Below are positions 53,627 to 62,783 of a stretch of DNA of 64,000 nucleotides, in pieces. Both the position numbers and the translations under genes were made by a program. The stretch is taken from NCBI RefSeq assembly GCF_007558825.1, contig NZ_VLTK01000004.1, positions 325,460 to 389,459 on the forward strand. The letters run 5' to 3'. The stretch is from Brevibacterium aurantiacum. GTDB taxonomy: Bacteria > Actinomycetota > Actinomycetes > Actinomycetales > Brevibacteriaceae. Positions within the stretch are counted from its first letter, which is position 1, and each line of letters begins with the position of its first letter. The notes below the pieces were generated by a model. It was not told where the DNA came from, searched no databases, and worked only from the letters and a program-made list of their open reading frames with translations.

Positions 53627-56275
53627 ATGACAGTCTCCAAGACGGCCTCATCGTGCGCGGCGCTCAGCCTCGTCGCGGCGATCGGCCTAACCTTTCCGGC
53701 GACGCCGGCAACCGCCGCCGAAGATCCGCACATCAGCGAGATCGGGTACACGCTCGACACCGACTTCATTGAGATCGCAGCCGAGCCGGGCACCGACGTC
53801 TCCGGATGGACTTTCGGGTCCGTAACTCGCGGCGGAAGCGTTCAGGCGGAGGAGAATCTCGCCACCGTTCCCGCTGGCACCACCGTCGGCGACAGCGGAG
53901 CACTGGCGGTCGAGGTGTCGATCACGAACTCCGTGAACTCCGGGACCGCCGCCGACGGCAGCTATGGCTCCTCGGCCTTCGCCATCGATGATGACGGCGT
54001 GCTCGTGGACTTCGACCAGGTCGGCGGCGTCGTCGACGGCAAGGGAGTCACGGGCAAGGCGAATACGAACACCCCCGATGCTGTTGTCGGCAAGGATGCC
54101 GAACCCACGGGTGCCACCGCCTCGGGCGGACAGTCGATCCATCTCATCGACGGCATCTGGAACTCTGCGGCACCAACCCCCGACGCGCTTCCCGGCGACG
54201 ATGGGGGCGGCGATGATCCGGCCCCTGAGGACGTCACGCCCATCGCCGACATTCAGGGCACCGGAGATGAGAGCCCCCTGGCAGGCACAACCGTCAAGAC
54301 TCAGGGAGTCGTCACCGCTTCATACCCCACCGGCGGGCTGAACGGCTACTACGTGCAGACGCCGGGAACCGGCGGAGCCGAGGACGAGACCCCCGGAGCC
54401 TCGGACGGTGTATTCGTCTACTCCCCCGACTCGGTTGACGATGTCAGCATCGGTGATCACCTCGAACTCACCGGCGCAGTCTCCGAACGCTACGGTCAGA
54501 CCCAGATCTCCGTCAGCGGCAATGGAGTGACGGCCCTGGACGAGCCTGCCGAGGGGGTCAAGCCCGTCGAAGACGCGTTCCCCACCGACGCTGCCGCACG
54601 TGAGGCACTCGAGGGAATGCTCCTGCAGCCCAGCGGTGAGATGACCGTGGCCGACAACTACAACACGAACACCTACGGCGAGGTCGTCTTGGCCACCGGA
54701 GAGGGCACGCTCCCTCAGCCCACCGACGTCGCCCGACCGAGCAGCGATGAGGCCAAGGCCCTCGAGGCCGAGAACCTCGAGCGTGAGGTCGTCCTCGACG
54801 ACGGCGCGACCGTCAACTACCTGCAGAACGACAAAGACATTCCTCTGCCCTATGTCTCAAACGACGCCCCTGTGCGTGTCGGGGCGAGCGCCACGATGAC
54901 CTCTCCTGTGGTGCTGGGCTTCGACCATGAGAAGTGGCGCTTCCAGCCCACGACGCGTCTGACCGGGGACAACGCCGAAGCAAGTCAGCCGGCGAGCTTC
55001 TCGGACACTCGCACAGAGGCTCCGGAAGATGTCGGCGGACAGGTCAGCATGGCCAGCTTCAACGTCCTCAACTACTTCACAACGACTGGCGATCAGCTCT
55101 CCGGCTGTGACTATTATTCCGATCGCGAAGGCAACCCGATCACGGTTCGCGGCGGCTGCGATGCTCGCGGTGCTGCCAACGCGCAGAGCCTCAAGCGGCA
55201 GGAGACGAAGATCGTCTCGGCCATCAACAAGCTCGACACCTCGGTGGTCTCTCTCATGGAGATCGAGAACTCGGCCGCGTTCGACAAGAACCGCGATGAC
55301 GCTCTCGAGACGCTGGTCGAACGCCTCAACGAGGCCGCCGGCACCGACAAGTGGGACTTCGTTCCCTCCCCCGAGGCCGTACCCGCAGATGAGGACGTCA
55401 TCCGCACGGCCCTGATCTATCAGCCCGCCGAGGTGGTCCCGCAGAAGGATTCGACGATCCTTGACGATGAGGCCGCGTTCTCGAACGCGCGCAAACCCCT
55501 CGCGCAGGCATTCGCGCCGAAGGACGAGTCAGGCGAGACAGACACGGACAAGACCTTCGTGACGATCTCGAACCATTTCAAGTCCAAGGGTTCGGGCTCG
55601 GGTCCGGGCAATGAGGACAGCGGCGACGGCCAGGGTGCCTCGAATGCTGACCGGGTGAAGCAGGCGACGTCGCTCGTGGACTTCGCCGGTCAGCAGCAGG
55701 AGGCAGCGGACTCCGACTACGTCTACCTGCTCGGCGACTTCAACGCCTACACGCAGGAAGACCCGATGCAGGTCTTCTACGAAGCCGGGTTCAAGGATGT
55801 CGCGTCCGAGATGACGGATAAGTCGACCTACGTGTTCAAGTCCCGTACCGGCAGCCTCGACCATGTGCTGGCACTGGACGCTTCGGGCTCTGACGCCGGC
55901 GACCAGGCTACGGCCGACCAAGCGGCTGCTCCCGGCGCACAGGCGGATCTGCCCTCGAGTGCCTTCGATGCGATCACCGGTGCCGATGTCTGGAACATCA
56001 ACTCCGTCGAGGCCCTTGCACTCGAATACAGCCGCTTCAACTACAACATCAGCGATTTCTACGCCCCGGATCCGTTCCGTGCCTCGGACCACGATCCTGT
56101 GGTCGTCGGGCTCTTCGGGCCCGACGATGAGGACGGCGATGAGGACGGCGATGAGGACGGCAGTTCGAACGGCAACCACAACGCCGGGAAGAACGGCGGC
56201 AAGAATGCCGGCAAGAACGGCACTGCCAAAGGCAACCACAATGCCGGCAAGAACGGCATAGACAAGGGTTTCTGA
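53627..56275 (+). CDS. Secreted ExeM/NucH-type extracellular nuclease
   Basis: An 882-residue secreted protein. The start at ATG 53627 gives a signal peptide (MTVSKTASSCAALSLVAAIG, cleavage near ATPATAAED). Domains in order: a lamin-tail-like domain (ISEIGYTLDTDFIEIAAEPG), an OB-fold domain of the NucH type (ISDIQGTGDESPLAGTTVKT-like region), and an EEP nuclease domain (VSMASFNVLNYFTTTG, SLMEIENSAAF, YVYLLGDFNAYTQEDP, RASDHDPVVVGLF). The last 50 residues are acidic (EDGDEDGDEDG) then repeats of GKNGGKNAGKN type, with no sorting signal. It probably degrades external DNA for nutrients. Confidence 0.88.
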   Translation: MTVSKTASSCAALSLVAAIGLTFPATPATAAEDPHISEIGYTLDTDFIEIAAEPGTDVSGWTFGSVTRGGSVQAEENLATVPAGTTVGDSGALAVEVSITNSVNSGTAADGSYGSSAFAIDDDGVLVDFDQVGGVVDGKGVTGKANTNTPDAVVGKDAEPTGATASGGQSIHLIDGIWNSAAPTPDALPGDDGGGDDPAPEDVTPIADIQGTGDESPLAGTTVKTQGVVTASYPTGGLNGYYVQTPGTGGAEDETPGASDGVFVYSPDSVDDVSIGDHLELTGAVSERYGQTQISVSGNGVTALDEPAEGVKPVEDAFPTDAAAREALEGMLLQPSGEMTVADNYNTNTYGEVVLATGEGTLPQPTDVARPSSDEAKALEAENLEREVVLDDGATVNYLQNDKDIPLPYVSNDAPVRVGASATMTSPVVLGFDHEKWRFQPTTRLTGDNAEASQPASFSDTRTEAPEDVGGQVSMASFNVLNYFTTTGDQLSGCDYYSDREGNPITVRGGCDARGAANAQSLKRQETKIVSAINKLDTSVVSLMEIENSAAFDKNRDDALETLVERLNEAAGTDKWDFVPSPEAVPADEDVIRTALIYQPAEVVPQKDSTILDDEAAFSNARKPLAQAFAPKDESGETDTDKTFVTISNHFKSKGSGSGPGNEDSGDGQGASNADRVKQATSLVDFAGQQQEAADSDYVYLLGDFNAYTQEDPMQVFYEAGFKDVASEMTDKSTYVFKSRTGSLDHVLALDASGSDAGDQATADQAAAPGAQADLPSSAFDAITGADVWNINSVEALALEYSRFNYNISDFYAPDPFRASDHDPVVVGLFGPDDEDGDEDGDEDGSSNGNHNAGKNGGKNAGKNGTAKGNHNAGKNGIDKGF

Positions 56276-56295
56276 GCGCCCAGGCCCTCACGGAT

Positions 56296-57462
56296 TCAGA
56301 CCGTGACGGCGACCTTCCCGACCATGAGTACCCGTGCGGTGCGGAACAGGGAGGTCGCAGTCACGGTCTTCTGCTTGTCATCCCAGACGGCGGAGGCGGT
56401 GACAACACCCGAAGGTGTGCCGAGGCGGACCTCGGGGCCGAGCACCGAACGCTCAGAACGGGCGATGATGGAGCCGACGATGGTGCCGGGGATCTGCGCG
56501 GCCGCGGCCAGACACATTGCTCCGGTACCCGGTACAGCCTTGTGGGTCTGACCCATCGAGATCATGCGGACGACGACATCGGAATCTCTCGCATCCAAGG
56601 TGGTGCCGTCGAGAAGGGTCGTCGGCTTCTGTGAGGTCACGACCGCGACCTTGGGTACGACCTGCGGAGCTGTCTCCGGAGTCTCGCACAAGCCCATTCG
56701 CACAGCCGCTTTGCGTCTCAGTTCCTCGATCATCAACCTCGTGGGAGCATTGGCGTCGATGGACTCCGGAGTCTCATCACCGTTGAGGTCGATCGCGTTC
56801 GCCGGCACGATGACGACGGGCAGCGCCGCATCGACCATGGAGACGTCGAACATGCGTCCGTCGACGTCGATCGATTCGATGGGCACACCGGTGGGAAGCA
56901 GGCCTGAGGTACGGGAGCCGGCAGGATCCGGGTAGATGAGTTCGATCGGTGCTCCGGTGCCGCTGACGCCGGTGAGTTCGAAGTCTCCTGCGACGGCGGC
57001 TTGGCCGTCGACCACGCTGAGGCTGACATCGACGAGCTTGCCGGTGTTGGTGTTGAACAGGCGGAAGACGTGCCACCCATCATCTGCCGAGATGATCTCG
57101 GCCAGCAGGGCGAAGGGCACGACACCCGAGGACAGGTTTCCGCAGTTGCCGGAATAGTCCACGACCGCCTCGGCGACATCGACCTGGCCGAAGGTGTAGT
57201 CGAGGTCGACACCTGACCGCGTCGACGTGGACACCACCATCACCTTCGACAATGACGATATTCCACCACCCATGCCATCAAGCTGACGGCCGAAGGCGTC
57301 CGGGGAGCCGAGCGCGGAACAGAAGATCGCATCCCACGCCGAGGTGTCACCGGCGGCTCCCTGGGCTGGCACCGTGTCCAGCTCGGGCAGGGCATCGGCA
57401 CGGAAGTAGAGTCCCTTGCTCGTGCCTCCGCGGACGAACGCGGCATCGATCCAGTCGGTCAT
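56296..57462 (-). CDS. PrpF-family isomerase (4-oxalomesaconate tautomerase-like)
   Basis: A 388-residue PrpF-fold protein. N-terminal AAFVRGGTSKGLYFRADAL, GGGISSLSKVMVVSTST, SGNCGNLSSGVVPFAL and MGQTHKAVPGTGAMCLAAAA are the family signatures, with cysteines placed as in proline-racemase-like folds. Members include PrpF (aconitate isomerisation) and GalD (4-oxalomesaconate tautomerase of gallate breakdown). Third gene of an ALDH-transporter-PrpF unit, so an aromatic-acid role is favoured. ATG 57462 begins MTDWIDAAFVRGG; the longer reading is rejected. Confidence 0.85.
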   Translation of the reverse strand: MTDWIDAAFVRGGTSKGLYFRADALPELDTVPAQGAAGDTSAWDAIFCSALGSPDAFGRQLDGMGGGISSLSKVMVVSTSTRSGVDLDYTFGQVDVAEAVVDYSGNCGNLSSGVVPFALLAEIISADDGWHVFRLFNTNTGKLVDVSLSVVDGQAAVAGDFELTGVSGTGAPIELIYPDPAGSRTSGLLPTGVPIESIDVDGRMFDVSMVDAALPVVIVPANAIDLNGDETPESIDANAPTRLMIEELRRKAAVRMGLCETPETAPQVVPKVAVVTSQKPTTLLDGTTLDARDSDVVVRMISMGQTHKAVPGTGAMCLAAAAQIPGTIVGSIIARSERSVLGPEVRLGTPSGVVTASAVWDDKQKTVTATSLFRTARVLMVGKVAVTV

Positions 57463-57488
57463 AGACCTAAGATTACGACACCTGCGAA

Positions 57489-58748
57489 TCACCGTCCGGC
57501 TGCATCAACAGCCTTCGGAACGATGACCATCGCGGCGAAACCGAGAACGGCGACGACGGCGAAGAGATAGAAGCCCCACGGATAGGCAATGCCTGCCGTG
57601 ACGAGGGTGCCGGTGATGAACGGTCCGACGATGGCGCCGATGCGGCCGACGGCCGAGGCCATGCCCAGCGCCGTTCCGCGTGCGGTGGGTGGGTAGATCG
57701 CTGAGACGAAGGCATAGACGAGGACCTGGGCGGAGAAGACGAAGACACCGGTGATGAAGACGGCGATGTTGAGCAGGATCTGGCTCGTCATCGGGATGCT
57801 CAATGCCGCGAGGAACACGGCTGCCAGGAGGAACCACATGAGCACGATCGGTTTGGTGCCGTGCTTATCCGCCAGCCAGCCGGCGATGACGAGTCCGACG
57901 ACGGCGCCGAGGTTGAGCACGAAGAGCATGACGAGGGAGTCGGAGACCTCGTAGCCCGCATCGGCCATGATCTTCGGCAGCCAGGTGTTGAGTCCGTAGA
58001 CGAGCAGCAGACCCATGAAGCTGGCGGCCCAGACGCCGATCGTGACCAGTTTGAACCGGCCGACGAACAATCCGGCCATGCCCGTCTTCGGGGCCATGGC
58101 AGTGGATTGCGCAGGTGCCTGCTTCGCAGCCTGAGCCTCGACGAACTCCTGAGATTCCGGCAGCTTCCACCACAGCAGCGGGACGAGGACGAGCCCGGCG
58201 ACGCCGCCGGCGATGAAGAGCAGGTGCCAGTTGTGCGAGTAGAAGACGGCGAGCAGCGAGATCGCGACGGCACCGGCGTGGTAGCCGGTCATCGTCAGGG
58301 TCGTCGCTTTGCCGGTCTTGCCCGATTTGTTGTGCTCGCTGATGTAGGCGAGGCAGCCGGGCATCACGGCACCCAGGGCAAGTCCGGCGATGAACCGGAA
58401 GGTTGTGAACAGGGCGACGTTCGGGGAGAACGCGACGAGAATCGTGAAGATGGAGAAGACGAGCACGCAGAAGATGATCGTGTAACGGCGTCCGAAGCGG
58501 TCGGCGATCGGTCCCACCGCCGCAGCACCGAGGCCCACACCCACCAAGCTCAAGGTCGCGACGAGGGTCGCAGCCTCGGCGGTGAAGCCGATGGCGTTGG
58601 TCGCCAGGAGTTCGGGGATCACGGCTCCCAGCACGACGAGGTCGAAGCCTTCGAGTGCGACGGCCAGCCAGCACAGAATCGCCGGCCAGCGAGTATCGCC
58701 GGCGCGGACGGTGTTGGCAGCGCCAGGGACTGCGGCAGGTGTGGACAT
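57489..58748 (-). CDS. MFS transporter, aromatic acid:H+ symporter (AAHS) family
   Basis: A 419-residue, 12-helix transporter. The helix-1 motif LEGFDLVVLGAVIPELLA, the loop GPIADRFGRRYTIIFC and the charged central loop after helix 6 are typical of PcaK/BenK-type aromatic acid importers. A GGAGAC ribosome site precedes ATG 58748. It lies between the aldehyde dehydrogenase and the PrpF-like gene on the same strand, so it likely imports the substrate of that pathway, for example benzoate, vanillate or gallate type acids. Confidence 0.88.
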   Translation of the reverse strand: MSTPAAVPGAANTVRAGDTRWPAILCWLAVALEGFDLVVLGAVIPELLATNAIGFTAEAATLVATLSLVGVGLGAAAVGPIADRFGRRYTIIFCVLVFSIFTILVAFSPNVALFTTFRFIAGLALGAVMPGCLAYISEHNKSGKTGKATTLTMTGYHAGAVAISLLAVFYSHNWHLLFIAGGVAGLVLVPLLWWKLPESQEFVEAQAAKQAPAQSTAMAPKTGMAGLFVGRFKLVTIGVWAASFMGLLLVYGLNTWLPKIMADAGYEVSDSLVMLFVLNLGAVVGLVIAGWLADKHGTKPIVLMWFLLAAVFLAALSIPMTSQILLNIAVFITGVFVFSAQVLVYAFVSAIYPPTARGTALGMASAVGRIGAIVGPFITGTLVTAGIAYPWGFYLFAVVAVLGFAAMVIVPKAVDAAGR

Positions 58749-58797
58749 CAGTGTCTCCGGTCGTTCAGCAGGTCAGTGTGGTTGGACGGTCAGCGAA

Positions 58798-60261
58798 TCA
58801 GAAGGGATACGGCGCGATCTGCGAGCGCATCGTGACCCACTGGGTTTCGGTGAAGGCTTCGATATTGGCTTCGGCCCCACCGAAGCGGGATCCGTTGCCG
58901 GAATCTTTGGTACCGCCGAAGGGCACATTCGCCTCATCGGAGACGGTCTGCTCATTGATGTGGACCTTGCCGGAGTCGACGAGGTCGGCCAGTTCGATGG
59001 CCATGCCCACATCACCGAGGATGCCCACCGACAGACCGTATTCGCTGGCATTGATCAGCTCCGCGGCCTCCTCAAGAGTCGAGAAACGACTCACGGGCGC
59101 TACCGGTCCGAAGATCTCCTGCGTCCAGGCTGGGTTCGAGGGGCTGAGGTCTGCCAATACCGTCGGCGGCACGAATGCTCCTTCACCGGTTCCTCCGGCG
59201 ACGAGTCGTGCACCGTCGGCCTGGGCCTTGTCGATGATGTCGCGGACGTTCGTCCGCTGCTTGTCGTCGATGATCGGCCCCAGCGCGACCTCCTCGGTGG
59301 CGGGATTGCCTACGGGCAGGTTCCTGGCACGCTCGGCCAGCTGTTCGACGTATTCGTCGTAGATGCTGTCGTGGACGAGGTGGCGCCCCGTGGTCATGCA
59401 GATCTGTCCCTGGTGCATCCACGAGCCGAATGCCCCCGCCGAGGTGGCCGGACCGACGTCTGCCCCAGGGAGGACGACGAGCGCGTTGTTTCCACCCAGT
59501 TCCAGATGGCAGCGCTTGAGGAGGCGTCCGGCGGATTCACCGACCTTGCGTCCGGCTGCGGTCGATCCGGTGAAGGAGATGACCGATACCTCGGGTGCCG
59601 ACACCACTGCTTCGCCAGCTTCCCGGCCTCCGGGCAGCACCTGCAGGAGCCCTTCGGGAAGCCCCGCCTCGGCGAAGATCCGGGCCAGGCTCACGCCGCC
59701 GCAGACCGCGGTGCGTGGGTCCGGTTTGAGCAGGACCGCATTGCCCAGGGCCAGCGCCGGTGCGACCGAGCGGATGGAGAGGATGAGTGGGAAGTTGAAC
59801 GGTGCGATGACCGAGACGACCCCGGCGGGCACCCGGCGGGAGAACGACCAGCGGGGTTCGTTCGACGTCAGGACCTGTCCCTTGGGGTGGCTGGGCAGGG
59901 CGGAGGATTCGTAGCAGATCTGCTCGGCGGAGCTGACTTCCAGCCCGGCCTTGGCGGGAATCCCACCTGATTCGCGGATGATCCAGCCGGAGATCTCCTC
60001 GGCGTGCTCGGCCCACAGTGCCCCGGCCCGGCGGAGGACAGCGGCACGCTCGGCAGGTGGCGTCTTCGCCCACTCCTTCTGTGCTGCGGCCGCGCGGGTG
60101 GCGGCCGCGTTCACGTCATCGGCGTTCGCAGCGCCCAAGCGCCCCAAGGTCTGGCCTGTGGCGGGTTCGATGACGTCATAGGATGCGTCTGCGCCATTCG
60201 TCCACGCGCCGGTGAAGATCTTGCCGTGCCACTGGGTACCTAGGAAACTGTTCTCGCTCAT
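58798..60261 (-). CDS. Aldehyde dehydrogenase, benzaldehyde/vanillin dehydrogenase type
   Basis: A 487-residue NAD(P)-dependent aldehyde dehydrogenase. Catalytic parts are CHLELGGNNALVVLPGADVG (glutamate) and WMHQGQICMTTGRHLVHDSI (cysteine), with VISVIAPFNFPLILSIRSVAPAL-type coenzyme region near residue 150 and GPVAPVSRFSTLEEA near 385. The HQGQICMTTGR sequence is typical of aryl-aldehyde dehydrogenases. ATG 60261 (MSENSFLGTQWHGK) has GGGGAG upstream. First gene of the operon and divergent from an IclR regulator. Confidence 0.88.
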   Translation of the reverse strand: MSENSFLGTQWHGKIFTGAWTNGADASYDVIEPATGQTLGRLGAANADDVNAAATRAAAAQKEWAKTPPAERAAVLRRAGALWAEHAEEISGWIIRESGGIPAKAGLEVSSAEQICYESSALPSHPKGQVLTSNEPRWSFSRRVPAGVVSVIAPFNFPLILSIRSVAPALALGNAVLLKPDPRTAVCGGVSLARIFAEAGLPEGLLQVLPGGREAGEAVVSAPEVSVISFTGSTAAGRKVGESAGRLLKRCHLELGGNNALVVLPGADVGPATSAGAFGSWMHQGQICMTTGRHLVHDSIYDEYVEQLAERARNLPVGNPATEEVALGPIIDDKQRTNVRDIIDKAQADGARLVAGGTGEGAFVPPTVLADLSPSNPAWTQEIFGPVAPVSRFSTLEEAAELINASEYGLSVGILGDVGMAIELADLVDSGKVHINEQTVSDEANVPFGGTKDSGNGSRFGGAEANIEAFTETQWVTMRSQIAPYPF

Positions 60262-60379
60262 GTCGTTCTCCCCTATTCCTGCTCTGGTCGGGTTGTGACT
60301 GTGTTGACGTTCGAAGTCGGCCTTTTCGGACACAGGTGATGCACGTGACAGCCACGCTTATCGGCCACAATAGTGATGC

Positions 60380-60405
60380 GGACCACGGGGAGCCATCGGT
60401 GGTCC
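60380..60405. promoter_or_regulatory. Inverted repeat in the ALDH/IclR divergent region
   Basis: GGACCAC (60380-60386) and GTGGTCC (60399-60405) form a perfect 7-bp inverted repeat with 12 bp between. It lies between the divergent aldehyde dehydrogenase and iclR genes, about 43 bp before the regulator start. It is a candidate operator; nothing like the 15-bp purine-island box occurs here. Confidence 0.4.
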
Positions 60406-60447
60406 ATTGATTGAGAATACGCGCGCCCTGGGGATACGATTGCGGAC

Positions 60448-61221
60448 ATGGCGAACTCTCAATCGGGCGATTCCATGATCGACCGGCTGGTTCGGGTCCT
60501 CGGCTCGTTCGACCCCGATCACCAGAGTCTGAGCACCGACGAGCTCTCCGCACGAGCGGCATTGCCGAAGTCCACGGCCTATCGGCTGATCAACGACATG
60601 ATGCGGCACAATCTGCTGCAGCGCGACCCCAGCGGACGGCTGCGAATCGGCGTGGGAATGTGGGAGCTGTCGAACCGCGCCTCCGACGCTGTCGACCTGG
60701 CATCCGTGGCCAGACCGCACATGATGGCCGTCCACGATTTCGTCGGCGAGAACACCCAGCTGGGAATCCTGCGCGAACGCGAGGTCCTCATCATCGAGCG
60801 GATGTCGAAGCCGACCGCGGTCATCCACCGATCGAAGACAGCGGGGAGACTCCCTGCGCATGCATCCTCGTGCGGGCTGGTGCTGCTCGCCCACGCCCCC
60901 AAGCACGTGCGGGAGGCCTACCTGCGCGGACCGCTGGCCGCAATCACCGAGAAGACGACGACCGATCCGGCCGTGCTGCGGAAGATGCTGGCCACGATCC
61001 GGACCTATCATTTCGCAGAGCTTGCCGGACATATCGATGACGGCACCACCGGTATAGCGGTGCCCGTCTTCGACGGTCAAGGGCTGACGATCGCCGCCAT
61101 CGGCGTTGTCGTCGACTCCGAGCACCATGTGGGTGGGCCGGCGATCATGCAGGCCCTGCGCACCGCCTCGGCGGGGATCACGAAGGATCTCGAGGCTCAG
61201 GGCAAATCCGTGGTGGACTGA
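60448..61221 (+). CDS. IclR-family transcriptional regulator
   Basis: A 257-residue IclR protein: winged helix at residues about 8-70 (MIDRLVRVLGSFDPDHQSLS, LPKSTAYRLINDMMRHNLL) and ligand domain to the end (LGILREREVLIIERMSKPTA, RLPAHASSCGLVLLAHAP, TGIAVPVFDGQGLTIAAIGV). It is divergent from the ALDH-transporter-PrpF operon and probably controls it in response to an aromatic acid. Only about half its residues match the pattern of the IclR protein at 465, so it is not a recent copy. Confidence 0.88.
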   Translation: MANSQSGDSMIDRLVRVLGSFDPDHQSLSTDELSARAALPKSTAYRLINDMMRHNLLQRDPSGRLRIGVGMWELSNRASDAVDLASVARPHMMAVHDFVGENTQLGILREREVLIIERMSKPTAVIHRSKTAGRLPAHASSCGLVLLAHAPKHVREAYLRGPLAAITEKTTTDPAVLRKMLATIRTYHFAELAGHIDDGTTGIAVPVFDGQGLTIAAIGVVVDSEHHVGGPAIMQALRTASAGITKDLEAQGKSVVD

Positions 61222-61246
61222 TCAGGATCAGCACCTGAGCACCGAC

Positions 61247-61633
61247 TCAGACTGCGATGCCGATGGCGAGGCTCGCAACCGCCAACAGAGGCAGGAGCCC
61301 CTGCTTGATCGCCGAGGCAGCGAGGCTCGGTGACGAGGACACGAGCACCAAGGCCGCCGCCAGCATCGAGCCGACGCCGGTGAACACGAGAGTCAGGCCG
61401 ATGACCGGTGCGCCCGCGAGGCAGACGATGATGCCGATGAATACTGCAAGGGCGAGGAAGAGATTGTAGAAGCCCTGGTTGAAGGCCATCGACTTCGTGG
61501 CCCCGGCTTCCTCCACGCTGGTGCCGAACGTCGCTCTGGCACGCGGACTCATCCAGGCAATCGATTCCAGATAGAAGATGACGACGTGCAGAGCCGCTGC
61601 AAGACCGGCGAGAACGAGCCCGAGGATCGTCAT
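61247..61633 (-). CDS. DUF1304 membrane protein
   Basis: A 128-residue protein with four hydrophobic helices. The DUF1304 pattern is clear: N-terminal HVVIFYLESIAWMSPRARAT FGTS-type segment and the NQGFYNLFLALAVFIG helix. Function is unknown. Its ATG overlaps the stop of the DUF2277 gene (ATGA), so the two are coupled. It is convergent with the IclR gene, with 25 bp between. Confidence 0.88.
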   Translation of the reverse strand: MTILGLVLAGLAAALHVVIFYLESIAWMSPRARATFGTSVEEAGATKSMAFNQGFYNLFLALAVFIGIIVCLAGAPVIGLTLVFTGVGSMLAAALVLVSSSPSLAASAIKQGLLPLLAVASLAIGIAV

Positions 61634-61893
61634 GCGCGAGCCTCGTATCTGGCTCGTCGCTTCTCGGCCTCGACCTCACGGTTCTTCGGCGGAGCAGTGG
61701 TCACCAATGCGTCGAGGAGATGCTGAGTCGTGTGAGCGATCTCCTCGACAGCTGCATCGAAGGCCTCCGCATTGGCGTGGGAGGGCTTCGTCGTGCCCGC
61801 GATCTTGCGCACGTACTGCAGCGCTGCGGCGTGCACTTCGTCCGAGGTCGCATAGGGTTCGAAGTTATGAAGGGTTCTGATATTCCTGCACAT
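61630..61893 (-). CDS. DUF2277 family protein
   Basis: An 87-residue protein beginning MCRNIRTLHNFEPYATSDEV, the diagnostic start of DUF2277 (MCRNIK-LxNFEPPAT in relatives), followed by QYVRKIAGTTKPSHANAEAF. Some relatives carry the arginine-lysine KISG-type motif near the middle. Function is unknown. First gene of a two-gene unit with DUF1304. Complete in length. Confidence 0.88.
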   Translation of the reverse strand: MCRNIRTLHNFEPYATSDEVHAAALQYVRKIAGTTKPSHANAEAFDAAVEEIAHTTQHLLDALVTTAPPKNREVEAEKRRARYEARA

Positions 61894-61960
61894 GTTCCAA
61901 AGGTACGCCCCGGGACGGACACGGGATAGGGGCCTGCCGCCGATAGACTGGTCGGGCGCC

Positions 61961-62008
61961 CCCTCAACAGCCCAGCTCCCTCAACAGTCCAGCTCCCTCA
62001 ACAGCACC
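61961..62008. repeat. 17-bp tandem repeat upstream of the alarmone synthetase
   Basis: CCCTCAACAGCCCAGCT (61961-61977) and CCCTCAACAGTCCAGCT (61978-61994) are followed by a partial third copy, CCCTCAACAGCACC (61995-62008). The array ends 13 bp before the ATG of the synthetase and just upstream of its GGAGAAC ribosome site, so copy-number change would alter the leader. Confidence 0.9.
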
Positions 62009-62021
62009 GCCATGGAGAACG

Positions 62022-62765
62022 ATGACCGATCGAATCCCACCCTCGAGCATGGCGCTGACTCCTGGCCAAGTGTCGAGTGTGCGAGCCCTGCGGCGCGACT
62101 TCTCCAGACTGCTCATGGAACACCGCTTCGTCATCGACGAGCTGCTGACCAAGATCTCCATTCTCAGCGAAGAGTCCTCACACACGCACAGCTACAACCC
62201 GATCGAGCACATCACCTCGAGGGTGAAATCACCTCGGAGTCTGCTGGAGAAGGTCAATCGCCGAGAGCTTCCACTCGACCTCGATGCGATCCGCACGAAG
62301 ATCACCGACATCGCGGGCATCCGCATCACCTGCACCTTCATCGCCGACACCTATCAGGTGCTCGACATGCTGACATCGCAGAATGATGTTCGGGTCGTGG
62401 AGATCAAGGACTACATCGCCCACCCGAAGCCCAACGGCTACAAGAGCCTGCATGCGATCCTCGAGGTGCCCGTGTTCCTCAGCGGCGGCCCGACCCCCGT
62501 GATCTGCGAGGTCCAGATCCGCACCATCGCCATGGACTTCTGGGCCAGCCTGGAACACAAGATCCACTACAAGTTCGCAGGCGAAGTTCCCGATCGGCTC
62601 GTGGAGGAACTCACTCGCGCCGCCGAGGTGGCCGGCCAGCTCGATCGCAAAATGGAACAGCTGCACACCGAGGTCCACGACTCTGAACCCGACGGCTCGA
62701 CCAGCGAGGACTTCGATGACGAGGCGATGCGCACTCTGTGGGAGCTGAGCAGGCGCGAGAGCTGA
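62022..62765 (+). CDS. Small alarmone (p)ppGpp synthetase
   Basis: A 247-residue RelA/SpoT-type synthetase of the RelQ/RelP size, without hydrolase or ACT domains. Synthetase motifs are RVKSPRSLLEKVNRR (G-loop context), DIAGIRITCTFIADTYQVLD, YIAHPKPNGYKSLHAILEVP and CEVQIRTIAMDFWASLEHKIHYK. It transfers pyrophosphate from ATP to GDP/GTP. GGAGAAC precedes the ATG. A 17-bp tandem repeat lies immediately upstream. Confidence 0.92.
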   Translation: MTDRIPPSSMALTPGQVSSVRALRRDFSRLLMEHRFVIDELLTKISILSEESSHTHSYNPIEHITSRVKSPRSLLEKVNRRELPLDLDAIRTKITDIAGIRITCTFIADTYQVLDMLTSQNDVRVVEIKDYIAHPKPNGYKSLHAILEVPVFLSGGPTPVICEVQIRTIAMDFWASLEHKIHYKFAGEVPDRLVEELTRAAEVAGQLDRKMEQLHTEVHDSEPDGSTSEDFDDEAMRTLWELSRRES

Positions 62766-62783
62766 GGCCTGAGGCTCCGAGGC

